A stretch of DNA of 64,000 nt from Betaproteobacteria bacterium (GTDB taxonomy: Bacteria > Pseudomonadota > Gammaproteobacteria > Burkholderiales > Thiobacillaceae), in NCBI GenBank assembly GCA_016219425.1, contig JACRNB010000008.1, positions 227,248 through 291,247 of the forward strand, read 5' to 3'. Below are positions 36,915-45,317 of the stretch, piece after piece. The translations under genes were made by a program, and so were the position numbers. Each line of letters opens with the position of its first letter. The stretch's first letter is position 1. The notes beneath the pieces were generated by a model that saw only the letters and a list, made by a program, of their open reading frames with translations, ran no database searches and had not been told where the DNA came from.

Positions 36915-38855
36915 CTATTCCTGGCTGAGCGGTTTCAGCGTCACCCCGGCGAGTTGCGAGAACTCGCGGGCGATGGCGTCGAGATGATCCCAGTCGGCCT
37001 TGAGCTGGATCAGCTCCTGGCGCACGGCGGCGCCGCGCTCCTGGATGGTGTCCAGATTGGCGTGGACCTTGTTGAGGTTTTCCAGCCGGTGCTCCAGTTG
37101 CTTCTTGTGCTCCTGGATGCGCGCGACGATGGGGTCCAGGGTCAGGCGCAGCCAGGTCTCGGTCTCCATGCGCACCTGCTGGAACACGATGCGCGCCTGC
37201 GCCACCAGAGCGATGTAGAACTTCTTCACCATGAACCGCTTCTCCAACATGATGTTGAGCGGGTCGGCGCAGAACTCCTGGGTGCTCACCAGCAGCTCGT
37301 CGAGACGCGCGCGGTAGCGGCCCAGATTGATCATGGGGGCGTCCACGTCCACCAGGCCGTGGTCGTCGTGGAAGCGCTGGTAGGCGGACAGGAGCAGTTG
37401 TTTGATGTTGCCGCACTGGTTGTTGGCGTTGTCGAACTCGCCCGCCATGCGCCGGATCAGGAGCTGCATGCCGCGGATCAGGCCCGCCGTGGTCCAGCTA
37501 TCGCTGATTACGGTCATGGATTCGGCGATGATCTTGTCCATGCGGTCATCGTCCAGACGCGCGAGCAGTTCCCAACCCTGCTGCGAGATGACCTTGCGCG
37601 TGGTGTTGAAGTTGCGCGCAGTCTCGTCGTAGACAAGTTTGTCGCGCTGCATCTTTTCCCGCATCTGCTCGACGATCTGCTGGTTCTTGCCGGAAAGCTG
37701 TTGCAGGTCATGCAGGGCCTGACGCGCGGTCTGCATGCGCACATGCGCGGTCTCGCGCGCCTCGTCCACCAGGGGGCCGAGCTCGCGCGCGGCGGATTCG
37801 CGCATGATCTTTTCGCGCGACGGGATGATCTCCCGCGCCAACAGCACTTCCAGCGCCTGGATGCCGGAGCGGCGCAGCATGTCCGGGTCGTTGCGGATCT
37901 TGCCCACCAGGGCCTTTTGCGCCGAGATCGCCAACACGCTGGCGGCGGAGATGTTGAGCTGGGTGGCGGTGGATTCGATCTGGCGCTGGATGGTGCGACC
38001 AATCTCCTCCGGGGTCTTCAAGTCGTCCCACAGCATGTCGATCTTGTTCAGCACGGCGTAGTGCTGGCTCGCGTGCTTGGACACGAACTTGTTCCAGATC
38101 TCGTAATCGGACTGGGTCACGCCGGTGTCGGTGGCGAGCAGAAACAAGAGGGCGTGGGCGTTGGGGATGGCGGAGATGGTCAGTTCCGGCTCCGCGCCCA
38201 TGGCGTTGAGGCCGGGGGTGTCGAGGATGCACAGGCCGGATTCCAGCAACGGGTGCGGGTAGTTGATCATGGCGTAGCGCCAGGCCGGGATCTCGACGCG
38301 ATCCTGGTCCTTGATCATGTAGCCCAGGTTGGGGTCGTTCTCGTCCCACAACCCCAGGGCGCGCGCCTCCACCTTGAACACCACCTTGGTCTCGGCCAGC
38401 TTGCGCATGGCGGTGACCATGGCGTTGGGGTCGTTCACGTCCAGGCGCAGGGTGCTCCACTCCACCGGCTGGCGCTTGAGCGCGTTGATGCTGTCGTCGC
38501 GGAAGCGGGTCTCGATGGGGAGCAGGCGGATGAAGGGTTCGGAATCCGGGTCGCGGAAGATCTCGGTGGGACACATGGTGGTGCGTCCGGCGTCCGAGGG
38601 CAGCAGGCGCTGCTTGAAGTCGGCAAAGAACAGGGCATTGATGAGTTCGGTCTTGCCGCGGCTGAATTCCGCCACGAAGGCCAGCATGAGGCGGTCTTTC
38701 TTGAGTCCCTCGGTGAGGTCGTAGAGGCGCATGAGCAGTTCCGGCTCCACCTCGGTGTGGCGTTCCATCCACTCCTTGTAGTCCGTCACCACCTTGACCA
38801 GGCGGTCGCGCCGGTCCTTGAACCGGGAAATGCCACTTTCGAGACCGTAATTCAT
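36915..38855 (-). CDS. Dynamin-like GTPase
   Basis: The 646-residue protein has a large GTPase domain with P-loop 'VAEFSRGKTELINALFF' (about 61-77; Ala replaces the first Gly of GxxxxGK), switch 'AGRTTMCPTEIF', G3 'LCILDTPGLNAMG' and G4 'AVLNKIDMLWDD', followed by long coiled-coil helices. Bacterial dynamin-like proteins act in membrane remodelling or stress repair. No membrane helix is obvious. Its start overlaps the yggU stop by four bases. The neighbouring receiver-TPR protein could be functionally linked. Confidence 0.85.
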   Translation of the reverse strand: MNYGLESGISRFKDRRDRLVKVVTDYKEWMERHTEVEPELLMRLYDLTEGLKKDRLMLAFVAEFSRGKTELINALFFADFKQRLLPSDAGRTTMCPTEIFRDPDSEPFIRLLPIETRFRDDSINALKRQPVEWSTLRLDVNDPNAMVTAMRKLAETKVVFKVEARALGLWDENDPNLGYMIKDQDRVEIPAWRYAMINYPHPLLESGLCILDTPGLNAMGAEPELTISAIPNAHALLFLLATDTGVTQSDYEIWNKFVSKHASQHYAVLNKIDMLWDDLKTPEEIGRTIQRQIESTATQLNISAASVLAISAQKALVGKIRNDPDMLRRSGIQALEVLLAREIIPSREKIMRESAARELGPLVDEARETAHVRMQTARQALHDLQQLSGKNQQIVEQMREKMQRDKLVYDETARNFNTTRKVISQQGWELLARLDDDRMDKIIAESMTVISDSWTTAGLIRGMQLLIRRMAGEFDNANNQCGNIKQLLLSAYQRFHDDHGLVDVDAPMINLGRYRARLDELLVSTQEFCADPLNIMLEKRFMVKKFYIALVAQARIVFQQVRMETETWLRLTLDPIVARIQEHKKQLEHRLENLNKVHANLDTIQERGAAVRQELIQLKADWDHLDAIAREFSQLAGVTLKPLSQE

Positions 38856-39151
38856 TCCGCCCCTTCGCCCAGCAACTTGAGTCGCACCGCTTCCGCAGGA
38901 AGCGCCACCAGAACCGTCTTGCGGCGAGATTTTTCGCCGCGCCGGATTGTAACCCCCGTGCGCGGTAGTCCAAGCCGCTGCGCCAGGTATTCGGTCAGGG
39001 CGGCGTTGGCCGCCCCGTCTACGGCGCGGGCCTGGATGCGCACCTTGAGTGCGTCGCCGTGCAGTCCCGCCACGTCGCTCTTCGAGGCGCCTGGCTGCAC
39101 ATGGATCTCCAGCTCGGCGCCGAAGTCATGGGGGCGCACCCAGTCCGTCAC
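38852..39151 (-). CDS. yggU: DUF167 family protein YggU
   Basis: The 99-residue protein matches the DUF167/YggU fold: 'LEIHVQPGASKSDVAGLHGD', 'LKVRIQARAVDGAANAALTE', 'YLAQRLGLPRTGVTIRRGEK'. The function is unknown. It is normally encoded after yggT, as here, with four-base overlaps on both sides in the series yggS-...-proC-yggT-yggU. Confidence 0.92.
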   Translation of the reverse strand: MTDWVRPHDFGAELEIHVQPGASKSDVAGLHGDALKVRIQARAVDGAANAALTEYLAQRLGLPRTGVTIRRGEKSRRKTVLVALPAEAVRLKLLGEGAE

Positions 39152-39732
39152 CAGACCAGTCCGCGCGCGTAGCGTTCCAGGGCCGCCACCGGCGCCACCA
39201 GCGCCAGTTGCAGGACGATCAATGCCGCCATGGGCGAGAGGTCAATGCCGCCGATGGGCGGAATGACGCGCGCAAACGGCCCCAGCACCGGGCGCGACAG
39301 GGCGTAGAACACCGGCGCGTGCGGCGAGAACGGGTTGACCCAGGAGATCACCGCCTGGATCAGGATCACGCCCATGAGCACATAGAGGGAGAGGCGCACC
39401 ACTGCCGTCAGCGCCAGCAGCAGGAAACCGGGCAGTACGCCCGCGCCCGCCGCCGCAAAGGGGTAACCCAACACCGCACTGATCGCCAGCACCGAGAGCA
39501 GCTCGGCCAGGAACAGCGGGATCAGACTGGCCCAGTCCAGCCCGAAGAGGCCGGGGATGACGCGGCGCAGCGGTTTCACGGCGAAGTCCGTCACCTTCAC
39601 CACGAACTGCCCGAAGGCGTTACGGAACGGTACGCGCGCCCATTGCATCCAGAAGCGCAGGAAAAAGGCGCAGGCGAGCAGGTCGAACCCGGTGCGCAGG
39701 AGAAATTCGGCGGCGTCAGCAAACATGGTCAT
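39148..39732 (-). CDS. yggT: YggT family inner-membrane protein
   Basis: The 194-residue protein has two YggT repeats, each with a pair of helices and an internal 'LxFWMQWARVPFRNAFGQFV'-like and 'AVISWVNPFSPHAPVFYALS' motif, ending 'PVLGPFARVIPPIGGIDLSP'. YggT proteins are linked to cell-division or osmotic functions of uncertain nature. Starts at 39732 (MTM) or 39726 are possible. The base before the 39732 start is the outer arm of a palindromic pair, so the repeat supplies the whole 5' flank. Confidence 0.9.
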   Translation of the reverse strand: MTMFADAAEFLLRTGFDLLACAFFLRFWMQWARVPFRNAFGQFVVKVTDFAVKPLRRVIPGLFGLDWASLIPLFLAELLSVLAISAVLGYPFAAAGAGVLPGFLLLALTAVVRLSLYVLMGVILIQAVISWVNPFSPHAPVFYALSRPVLGPFARVIPPIGGIDLSPMAALIVLQLALVAPVAALERYARGLVW

Positions 39733-39799
39733 GTAGCGCCGGCATCCCTGCCGGCAATGCGCGTTCGAAGGTACATGCCGGCAAGGATGCCGGCGCTAC
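39733..39799. repeat. REP-like GTAGCGCC pair upstream of yggT
   Basis: Inverted copies GTAGCGCCGGCATCCCTGCC and GGCAAGGATGCCGGCGCTAC surround a 27-base centre. The element occupies most of the 93-base gap between proC and yggT and directly abuts the yggT start codon. Confidence 0.82.
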
Positions 39800-39825
39800 G
39801 GAAAGGCGGCGGGCAAGGTACATGC

Positions 39826-40638
39826 TCACGCATCCTTGCCAAACAGTTCGCCCATCTCGTGCGCCCGATCCGCCGCCGCACGCGCCGCTTGCGCCACCAC
39901 CGTGCGCACCCCGCCCTGCTCCAGCGCCAGGATGCCGCGCTCGGTGGTGCCGCCCTTGGAGGTGACGCGGGCGCGCAGTTCCGCCGGGGGGGCGCTGTCC
40001 CGCACGGCCAGGGCGGCGGCCCCGTAGAAGGTTTGCAGGCTCAGGCTGCGCGCCGTGTCGGCGGCCAGACCCAGCTCCCGCGCCGCCGCCTCCAGCGCTT
40101 CGATGAACAGGAAGACATAGGCCGGGCCGCTGCCGGAGATGGCAGTGACGGCGTCGATCTGCCCTTCCTCCGCCACCCACAGAGCCGTCCCCACGGCCTG
40201 CATCACCTGCGTGGCCTGTTCACGTTGGGCGGCGCTGACGCCGGGCAGGGCGTAGAGCCCGGTTACGCCCTCGCCCACCAGGGCCGGGGTGTTGGGCATG
40301 GCGCGCGCCACGGCGGCGTGACCGCCCAGCCAGCGCGCGATGTCGGCGGCGCGCACCCCGGCGGCAATGGAGAGCAGGAGTTGATGCGGGTGCAGGGGCG
40401 GCAGGGCGCGCACCACCGCCTGCAACACCTGCGGTTTCACCGCCAGCACCACCACGTCGGCCTGTGCGGCCCCGGCGGCGCTTGCTTCCACCGCCACCCC
40501 CCAGGTTTGCGCCAGCCAGGCGCGGCGTTCCGCCAGCGGTTCCGCCACGGTGATGTCCGTGGCGGAACCGCCCCGTTCGAGCAGGCCGCCGATGAGGGCG
40601 GCGGCCATGTTGCCGCCGCCGATGAAGCCCAGTTTCAT
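39826..40638 (-). CDS. proC: Pyrroline-5-carboxylate reductase
   Basis: The 270-residue enzyme completes proline synthesis by reducing pyrroline-5-carboxylate with NAD(P)H. It has the Rossmann start 'KLGFIGGGNMAAALIGGL', the middle 'ARAMPNTPALVGEGVTGLYA' and the signature 'VTAISGSGPAYVFLFIEALE' with 'VTSKGGTTERGILALEQGG'. It follows rfaH with a four-base overlap. In many relatives proC directly follows yggS. Confidence 0.95.
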   Translation of the reverse strand: MKLGFIGGGNMAAALIGGLLERGGSATDITVAEPLAERRAWLAQTWGVAVEASAAGAAQADVVVLAVKPQVLQAVVRALPPLHPHQLLLSIAAGVRAADIARWLGGHAAVARAMPNTPALVGEGVTGLYALPGVSAAQREQATQVMQAVGTALWVAEEGQIDAVTAISGSGPAYVFLFIEALEAAARELGLAADTARSLSLQTFYGAAALAVRDSAPPAELRARVTSKGGTTERGILALEQGGVRTVVAQAARAAADRAHEMGELFGKDA

Positions 40639-41135
40639 GTCATTCCTTTCGCTAATTGGCCGGGGGCAAGGGTGAGTTTCACCGGCTTGGACAACAGTTC
40701 GATCAGGACCATCACCCGCCGCTCGCCGTCCGTCATCTGGTAGATGGCGTCGAGCCCGGCAAACGGGCCTTCGGAGATGCGCAAGCGTTCCCCAGGGGTG
40801 AACAGTTCCTGCGGATGCTGCGCCGCCAGCACGCTACGCGCGCGTAGCGCCCCCACCAGTTCCTCTTCCACCCTGGCCGGCTCCACGCCAAAGGTGACCA
40901 GACGGCTTACGCCCTTGGTGGAGCGAACCGGGAGCCATCCCATGCTGCTGCGTTGATCGCCCAGCCGGATGAACAGGTATCTGGGAAAAAGGGGCTCGTC
41001 GATCACGGAGATCTCGCCCCGGCGCAGCTTCTCGGCGGCAATCGTGGGCAGATAGCATTCATAACCCTGCCGTTCCAGATTCTCGAAGGCCCTGCGTTCC
41101 TGTCTTGGTTTCGTGTGTACCAAATACCAATGCAT
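40635..41135 (-). CDS. rfaH: RfaH-like transcription/translation antiterminator
   Basis: The 166-residue NusG paralogue has the NGN domain ('WYLVHTKPRQERRAFENLER', 'DEPLFPRYLFIRLGDQRS') and a C-terminal KOW domain ('LFTPGERLRISEGPFAGLDA'). RfaH is recruited at ops sites to enhance expression of long surface-polysaccharide or virulence operons. The phrase 'KPRQE' and the Phe/Arg pattern distinguish it from housekeeping NusG. It lies between yggS and proC. No ops-like element was recognised in the window. Confidence 0.85.
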   Translation of the reverse strand: MHWYLVHTKPRQERRAFENLERQGYECYLPTIAAEKLRRGEISVIDEPLFPRYLFIRLGDQRSSMGWLPVRSTKGVSRLVTFGVEPARVEEELVGALRARSVLAAQHPQELFTPGERLRISEGPFAGLDAIYQMTDGERRVMVLIELLSKPVKLTLAPGQLAKGMT

Positions 41136-41147
41136 GTCAGTCCATCG

Positions 41148-41837
41148 CTAAAAATAAGTGCGCGCGCCAAAGATGGCCGCGCCCACGCGCACCAGGGTGG
41201 AGCCTTCCAGGATGGCCGTCTCCAGGTCGGCGGACATGCCCAGGGAGAGCGTGTCCGGGGCCAGCCCCTGCCGTTGCGCCGCCTCCAGCAATTCCGCCAC
41301 CTGGCGGAAACGTCCCCGCAGCAGCGACAGGTCATCCGTGGGTTCGGGGATGGCCATGAAGCCGCGCAGGCGCAGTGAGGGCAGGGCGGCCACCAGGGCG
41401 GCCAGAGCCAGGGCCTGGTCGGGGGCGCAGCCGCTCTTGCTGGCCTCGCCGCTGACGTTCACCTGGACGCAGACGTTGAGAGGGGGGAGATGCGGAGGCC
41501 GCTGTTCCGCGAGACGGCGCGCGATCTTCTCACGCTCCACCCCATGCACCCAGGCGAAGCGTTCCGCCACGAGGCGGGTCTTGTTGCCTTGCAGGGGGCC
41601 GATGAAATGCCATTCCAGGTCCAGGTCCGCCAGTTCGGCGATCTTGGCCGTCGCCTCCTGCACATAACTCTCGCCGAAGCGGGTCTGGCCGGCGGCGTGG
41701 GCCTCCCGTACCGCCGCTGCCGGGAAGGTCTTGCTCACCGCCAGGAGACTGGCGCAGTCCGGGTCTCGGGAGGCCCGGCGACAGGCGGCCTGGATGCGGC
41801 TTCGTGTGGCTTGCAGCCCTTCCGCTATTGCACCCAT
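41148..41837 (-). CDS. yggS: Pyridoxal-phosphate homeostasis protein YggS
   Basis: The 229-residue PLP-binding protein shows 'LLAVSKTFPAAAVREAHAAG' with the PLP lysine, 'FGESYVQEATAKIAELADLD', 'WHFIGPLQGNKTRLVAE' and 'LSLGMSADLETAILEGSTLV', and 'RVGAAIFGAR' at the end. It controls free PLP and amino-acid balance. It is divergent from pilT with a 45-base intergenic region, the classical arrangement in proteobacteria. Confidence 0.95.
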   Translation of the reverse strand: MGAIAEGLQATRSRIQAACRRASRDPDCASLLAVSKTFPAAAVREAHAAGQTRFGESYVQEATAKIAELADLDLEWHFIGPLQGNKTRLVAERFAWVHGVEREKIARRLAEQRPPHLPPLNVCVQVNVSGEASKSGCAPDQALALAALVAALPSLRLRGFMAIPEPTDDLSLLRGRFRQVAELLEAAQRQGLAPDTLSLGMSADLETAILEGSTLVRVGAAIFGARTYF

Positions 41838-41882
41838 AATGCCCCGAAGACCCCTGAAAAATCACGTAACTGCGCGAATTAT

Positions 41883-42929
41883 ATGGACATTTCCGAACTG
41901 CTCGGGTTCTCGGTCAAGAACAAGGCCTCCGACCTCCACCTCTCCGCCGGCATGCCCCCCATGATCCGGGTGCATGGCGATGTGCGAAAGATCAACGTGC
42001 CGCCCCTGACCAATGAACAGGTGCGAGGCATGATCTACGACATCATGAGCGACTCCCAGCGCAAGATTTACGAGGAGCATCTGGAGGCGGATTTCTCCTT
42101 TGCCCTGGAGGGCATCGCCCGCTTCCGGGTCAATGCCTTCAACCAGCAACGCGGGGCCGGTGCGGTGTTCCGCACCATTCCCAGCGAGGTGCTGACCCTG
42201 GAGCAACTCGACTGCCCCAAGATCTTCAAGGACATCGCGGAGACCCCGCGCGGCATCGTGGTGGTGACCGGCCCTACCGGCTCGGGCAAGTCCACCACCA
42301 TGGCGGCCATGATCAATTACATCAACGAGACCCAGCAGGGCCACATCCTCACCATCGAAGACCCGATTGAATTCGTGCATCAGCCCAAGAAGTGCCTGAT
42401 CAACCAGCGCGAGGTGGGTCCGCACACCAAGGGTTTCTCCGAGGCCCTGCGCTCCGCCCTGCGGGAAGACCCGGACGTGGTGCTGGTGGGCGAAATGCGT
42501 GACCTGGAGACCATCCGCCTGGCCCTGACGGCGGCGGAAACCGGCCATCTGGTATTCGGCACCCTGCACACCTCTTCGGCGGCCAAGACCGTGGACCGGA
42601 TCGTCGATGTGTTCCCGGCGGCGGAGAAGGAGATGGTGCGGGCCATGTTGTCGGAATCGCTGCGTTCGGTGATCGCCCAGACCCTGTTGAAACGCAAGGA
42701 CGGCAGCGGGCGCGTGGCGGTGCACGAGATCATGCTGGGCACTCCCGCCATCCGTAACCTGATCCGCGAGAACAAGGTGGCGCAGATGTATTCCTCGATC
42801 CAGACCGGACAGGCGCAGGGTATGCAGACTCTGGACCAGGGTTTGCAGGATCTGGTGCGGCGCAACGTGATCGCCTCCGCCGACGCCCGCGCGATCGCGG
42901 TGAACAAGGACATGTTCCTGGGGAACTGA
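41883..42929 (+). CDS. pilT: Type IV pilus retraction ATPase PilT
   Basis: From the ATG at 41883 the 348-residue hexameric ATPase has an N-terminal PAS-like part ('KASDLHLSAGMPPMIRVHGD'), Walker A 'GIVVVTGPTGSGKSTTMAAM' (about 124-141), the Asp box 'HILTIEDPIEFVH', Walker B 'DVVLVGEMRDLETIRLALTA', the His box 'LVFGTLHTSSAAKTVDRI' and the 'AIRNLIRENK' retraction motif. PilT depolymerises pili for twitching and DNA uptake. Upstream in-frame codons overlap yggS and were not used. Confidence 0.96.
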   Translation: MDISELLGFSVKNKASDLHLSAGMPPMIRVHGDVRKINVPPLTNEQVRGMIYDIMSDSQRKIYEEHLEADFSFALEGIARFRVNAFNQQRGAGAVFRTIPSEVLTLEQLDCPKIFKDIAETPRGIVVVTGPTGSGKSTTMAAMINYINETQQGHILTIEDPIEFVHQPKKCLINQREVGPHTKGFSEALRSALREDPDVVLVGEMRDLETIRLALTAAETGHLVFGTLHTSSAAKTVDRIVDVFPAAEKEMVRAMLSESLRSVIAQTLLKRKDGSGRVAVHEIMLGTPAIRNLIRENKVAQMYSSIQTGQAQGMQTLDQGLQDLVRRNVIASADARAIAVNKDMFLGN

Positions 42930-42931
42930 AC

Positions 42932-44056
42932 GTGGACCCGCGCATCCTCGAATGGCTCCGCTTCATGGTGGCGCGCAAGGCCTCCGACCTGTTCCTGTCC
43001 GGCGGCTTTCCGCCCGCTGTGAAGCTCAACGGCAAGGTGCTGCCCATCACCAAGCAGAGCCTGACGCCCAGTGAGACCTCGGAACTGGCCAAATCCATGA
43101 TGACGGCCCAGCAGTGGGCCGAATTCGGCATGTGGCACGAGTCCAACTTTGCCCTGCACGACCACGACATCGGTCGCTTTCGCGTCAACGTCTATCTCCA
43201 GCAGGGGCGGGTGGCGGTGGTGCTGCGTCACATCAACACGCGCATCCCCACGGTGGAGAGCCTGCATCTGCCGTTGTCGCTGAAAGAGATCGCCATGCAG
43301 CCGCGCGGGCTGGTGATCGTGGTGGGTTCCACCGGCATGGGCAAATCCAGCACCCTGGCGGCCATGCTGGGCTACCGCAACGAGAACGCGCAGGAACACA
43401 TCATCACGGTGGAAGACCCCATCGAATTCGTGCACGAACACGCCAAGAGCATCGTCAGCCAGCGCGAGATCGGGTCCGACAGCGAGAACTGGGAACAGGC
43501 CCTGAAGAACACCCTGCGCCAGGCCCCGGACGTGATCATGATCGGCGAGGTGCGCGACCGCGAGGTGATGCAGTACGCCCTGGCCTACGCCGAGACCGGC
43601 CACCTGTGCCTCACCACCATCCACGCCAACAACGCCAATCAGGCGCTGGACCGCATCCTCTCCTTCTTCCCCAAGGACCGGCGCGACCAGGTGCTGCTCG
43701 ACCTCTCGTTCAACCTGCGCGCCATCGTCTCGCAACGCCTCGCGCCCACCATCGACGGCAAGAGCCGCGTGCCGGCGGTGGAGATCATGCTCAACTCGCC
43801 GCTGATCGCCGACCTGGTCATGCGCGGTCGCCTGGACGAGATCAAGGACATCATGGCGCGCTCGCGCGACTTGGGGATGCAGACCTTCGACCAGAGCCTG
43901 TACGACCTCTACGAGATCGGCGTGATCAGCGCGGAAGACGCCCTGCGCTTTGCCGACTCGTTCAACGACCTGCGCCTCAAGATCAAGCTGCACCAGAACG
44001 AGGGCAAGATCACCGGCAATGCGCCCTCAGGGCTGGACAAGGCCGGGCTGATTTAG
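42932..44056 (+). CDS. pilU: PilT-dependent retraction ATPase PilU
   Basis: The 374-residue PilT paralogue starts at a GTG two bases after the pilT stop. It has Walker A 'VIVVGSTGMGKSSTLAAMLG' (about 128-147), 'HIITVEDPIEFVHEHAKSIV', Walker B 'DVIMIGEVRDREVMQYALAY' and the longer C-terminal tail typical of PilU. It assists PilT under load. Its last 30 bases overlap the 3' end of the convergent TauE/SafE gene, so the two genes share coding DNA on opposite strands. Confidence 0.94.
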   Translation: MDPRILEWLRFMVARKASDLFLSGGFPPAVKLNGKVLPITKQSLTPSETSELAKSMMTAQQWAEFGMWHESNFALHDHDIGRFRVNVYLQQGRVAVVLRHINTRIPTVESLHLPLSLKEIAMQPRGLVIVVGSTGMGKSSTLAAMLGYRNENAQEHIITVEDPIEFVHEHAKSIVSQREIGSDSENWEQALKNTLRQAPDVIMIGEVRDREVMQYALAYAETGHLCLTTIHANNANQALDRILSFFPKDRRDQVLLDLSFNLRAIVSQRLAPTIDGKSRVPAVEIMLNSPLIADLVMRGRLDEIKDIMARSRDLGMQTFDQSLYDLYEIGVISAEDALRFADSFNDLRLKIKLHQNEGKITGNAPSGLDKAGLI

Positions 44057-44845
44057 CAGCCCATACAGCATCTTCACCCCCAGCAGGTACAGGAACCCGG
44101 CGAAGATCTTCTTCAGGCGCGCCACCGGCAGGCGGTGCGCCAGGCGCGCGCCCACCGGCGCGGTGAGCCAACTGCCGGCGGCGATGCCGGCCAGGGCGGG
44201 CAGAAACAGGAAGCCCAGGCTCCACTCCGGCAGGCCCGCCACGCCGCGACCCGCCAGCGCGTAGCCCAGCGCGCCCGCCACGGCGATGGGAAAACCGATG
44301 GCGGCGGAGGCGCCGATGGCGCGGTGCATTCCCACGTTGCAGGCGATCTGGAACGGTACCGAGAGGGTGCCGCCGCCGATGCCGACCCAGCTCGACACCA
44401 GGCCAATGACCGCGCCCGCCGCCGTCATTCCGCCCCAGCCGGGCAGGCTGCGGCTGGCCTTGGGGCGCAGGCCGAACAGCATCTGCGTCGCCGCGAAGAA
44501 CAGGAAGGCGGTGAAAAACAGCTTGAGACCCCGATCCGACCATGCGACCGAGACGAGCGCGCCGGCCAGGGCGCCAATCAGGATGCCCGGCGTGATGCGC
44601 CGCACCAGGGACCAGTCCACCGCCCCGTGCGCGTGATGCTCGCGCAGGCTGGAGACGGAGGTGAGCACGATGACCGCGAGCGAGGTGCCCAGGGCCATGT
44701 GGATGTTGTAGTCGGGGGAAAAGGCCTGGACCGCGAAGGCCCAGGTCAGGAACGGAACCATGATGAGGCCGCCGCCCACCCCCAGCAGCCCGGCCATCAG
44801 CCCGGCGATCAGGCCCAGGGCGAAGTAGGCGGCGAGCCAGACCAC
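44027..44845 (-). CDS. TauE/SafE family sulfite/sulfonate exporter-like membrane protein
   Basis: The 272-residue protein has about eight helices in two halves, each with the family's glycine-rich segment: 'GLIAGLMAGLLGVGGGLIMV' at the start and 'VIGLVSSWVGIGGGTLSVPF' in the middle. TauE/SafE members export sulfite, sulfoacetate or other organosulfur anions. The substrate here is unknown, but the host's sulfur metabolism makes sulfite plausible. The 3' end overlaps pilU on the other strand. Confidence 0.85.
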   Translation of the reverse strand: MVWLAAYFALGLIAGLMAGLLGVGGGLIMVPFLTWAFAVQAFSPDYNIHMALGTSLAVIVLTSVSSLREHHAHGAVDWSLVRRITPGILIGALAGALVSVAWSDRGLKLFFTAFLFFAATQMLFGLRPKASRSLPGWGGMTAAGAVIGLVSSWVGIGGGTLSVPFQIACNVGMHRAIGASAAIGFPIAVAGALGYALAGRGVAGLPEWSLGFLFLPALAGIAAGSWLTAPVGARLAHRLPVARLKKIFAGFLYLLGVKMLYGLLNQPGLVQP

Positions 44846-44860
44846 GGGGTTGCCTCAGGG

Positions 44861-45307
44861 TTACTTGGTCACGCGGGCCTGACCGCCGGATTCCAGCACC
44901 CGCACCCGGTCGCCCACGGCGAATTTCTCGCCGGCGTCTTCCTGGGCCACGGCGATGAACCGGCCTGAGTCGAGACGCACGGTGACTTCAATGCCTGCCT
45001 TGGCGGTGGCGGAACTTTCCGCCGCCGCACCGGCGACGCCGCCAATCACCGCGCCGATGACGGAACCGATGGTGGCCCCTTTGCCGCGTCCCGCCTCGCT
45101 GCCGGCGACGCCGCCCACCACGCCGCCTGCCGCTGCGCCGATGCCGGAGGCCGTGCCTTCGAGCTTGACCGGACGCACCGCCTCCACCACGCCCATCTTC
45201 ACCTCGTAGACCTTGCGCGCCTCGGCGCGCTCGTAGTCGCCGCCGCCCTTGCCGCTGGCGCACCCGGCCAGCGTTGCGGGAATCAGTAACCAGAGCAGTC
45301 GTTTCAT
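44861..45307 (-). CDS. Glycine-zipper outer-membrane lipoprotein (SlyB-like)
   Basis: The 148-residue protein has a lipobox ending at Cys16 ('IPATLAGCASG'), then 'VYEVKMGVVEAVRPVKLEGT', a long glycine zipper (about 57-95, GxxxG repeats) and a C-terminal SH3-like strand region ('IAVAQEDAGEKFAVGDRVRV'). This is the layout of SlyB/PcP-type lipoproteins, which stabilise the outer membrane under stress. It begins at the ATG after GAGGAGAAC and lies upstream of the TauE-like gene. Confidence 0.85.
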   Translation of the reverse strand: MKRLLWLLIPATLAGCASGKGGGDYERAEARKVYEVKMGVVEAVRPVKLEGTASGIGAAAGGVVGGVAGSEAGRGKGATIGSVIGAVIGGVAGAAAESSATAKAGIEVTVRLDSGRFIAVAQEDAGEKFAVGDRVRVLESGGQARVTK

Positions 45308-45317
45308 TTCGTTCTCC

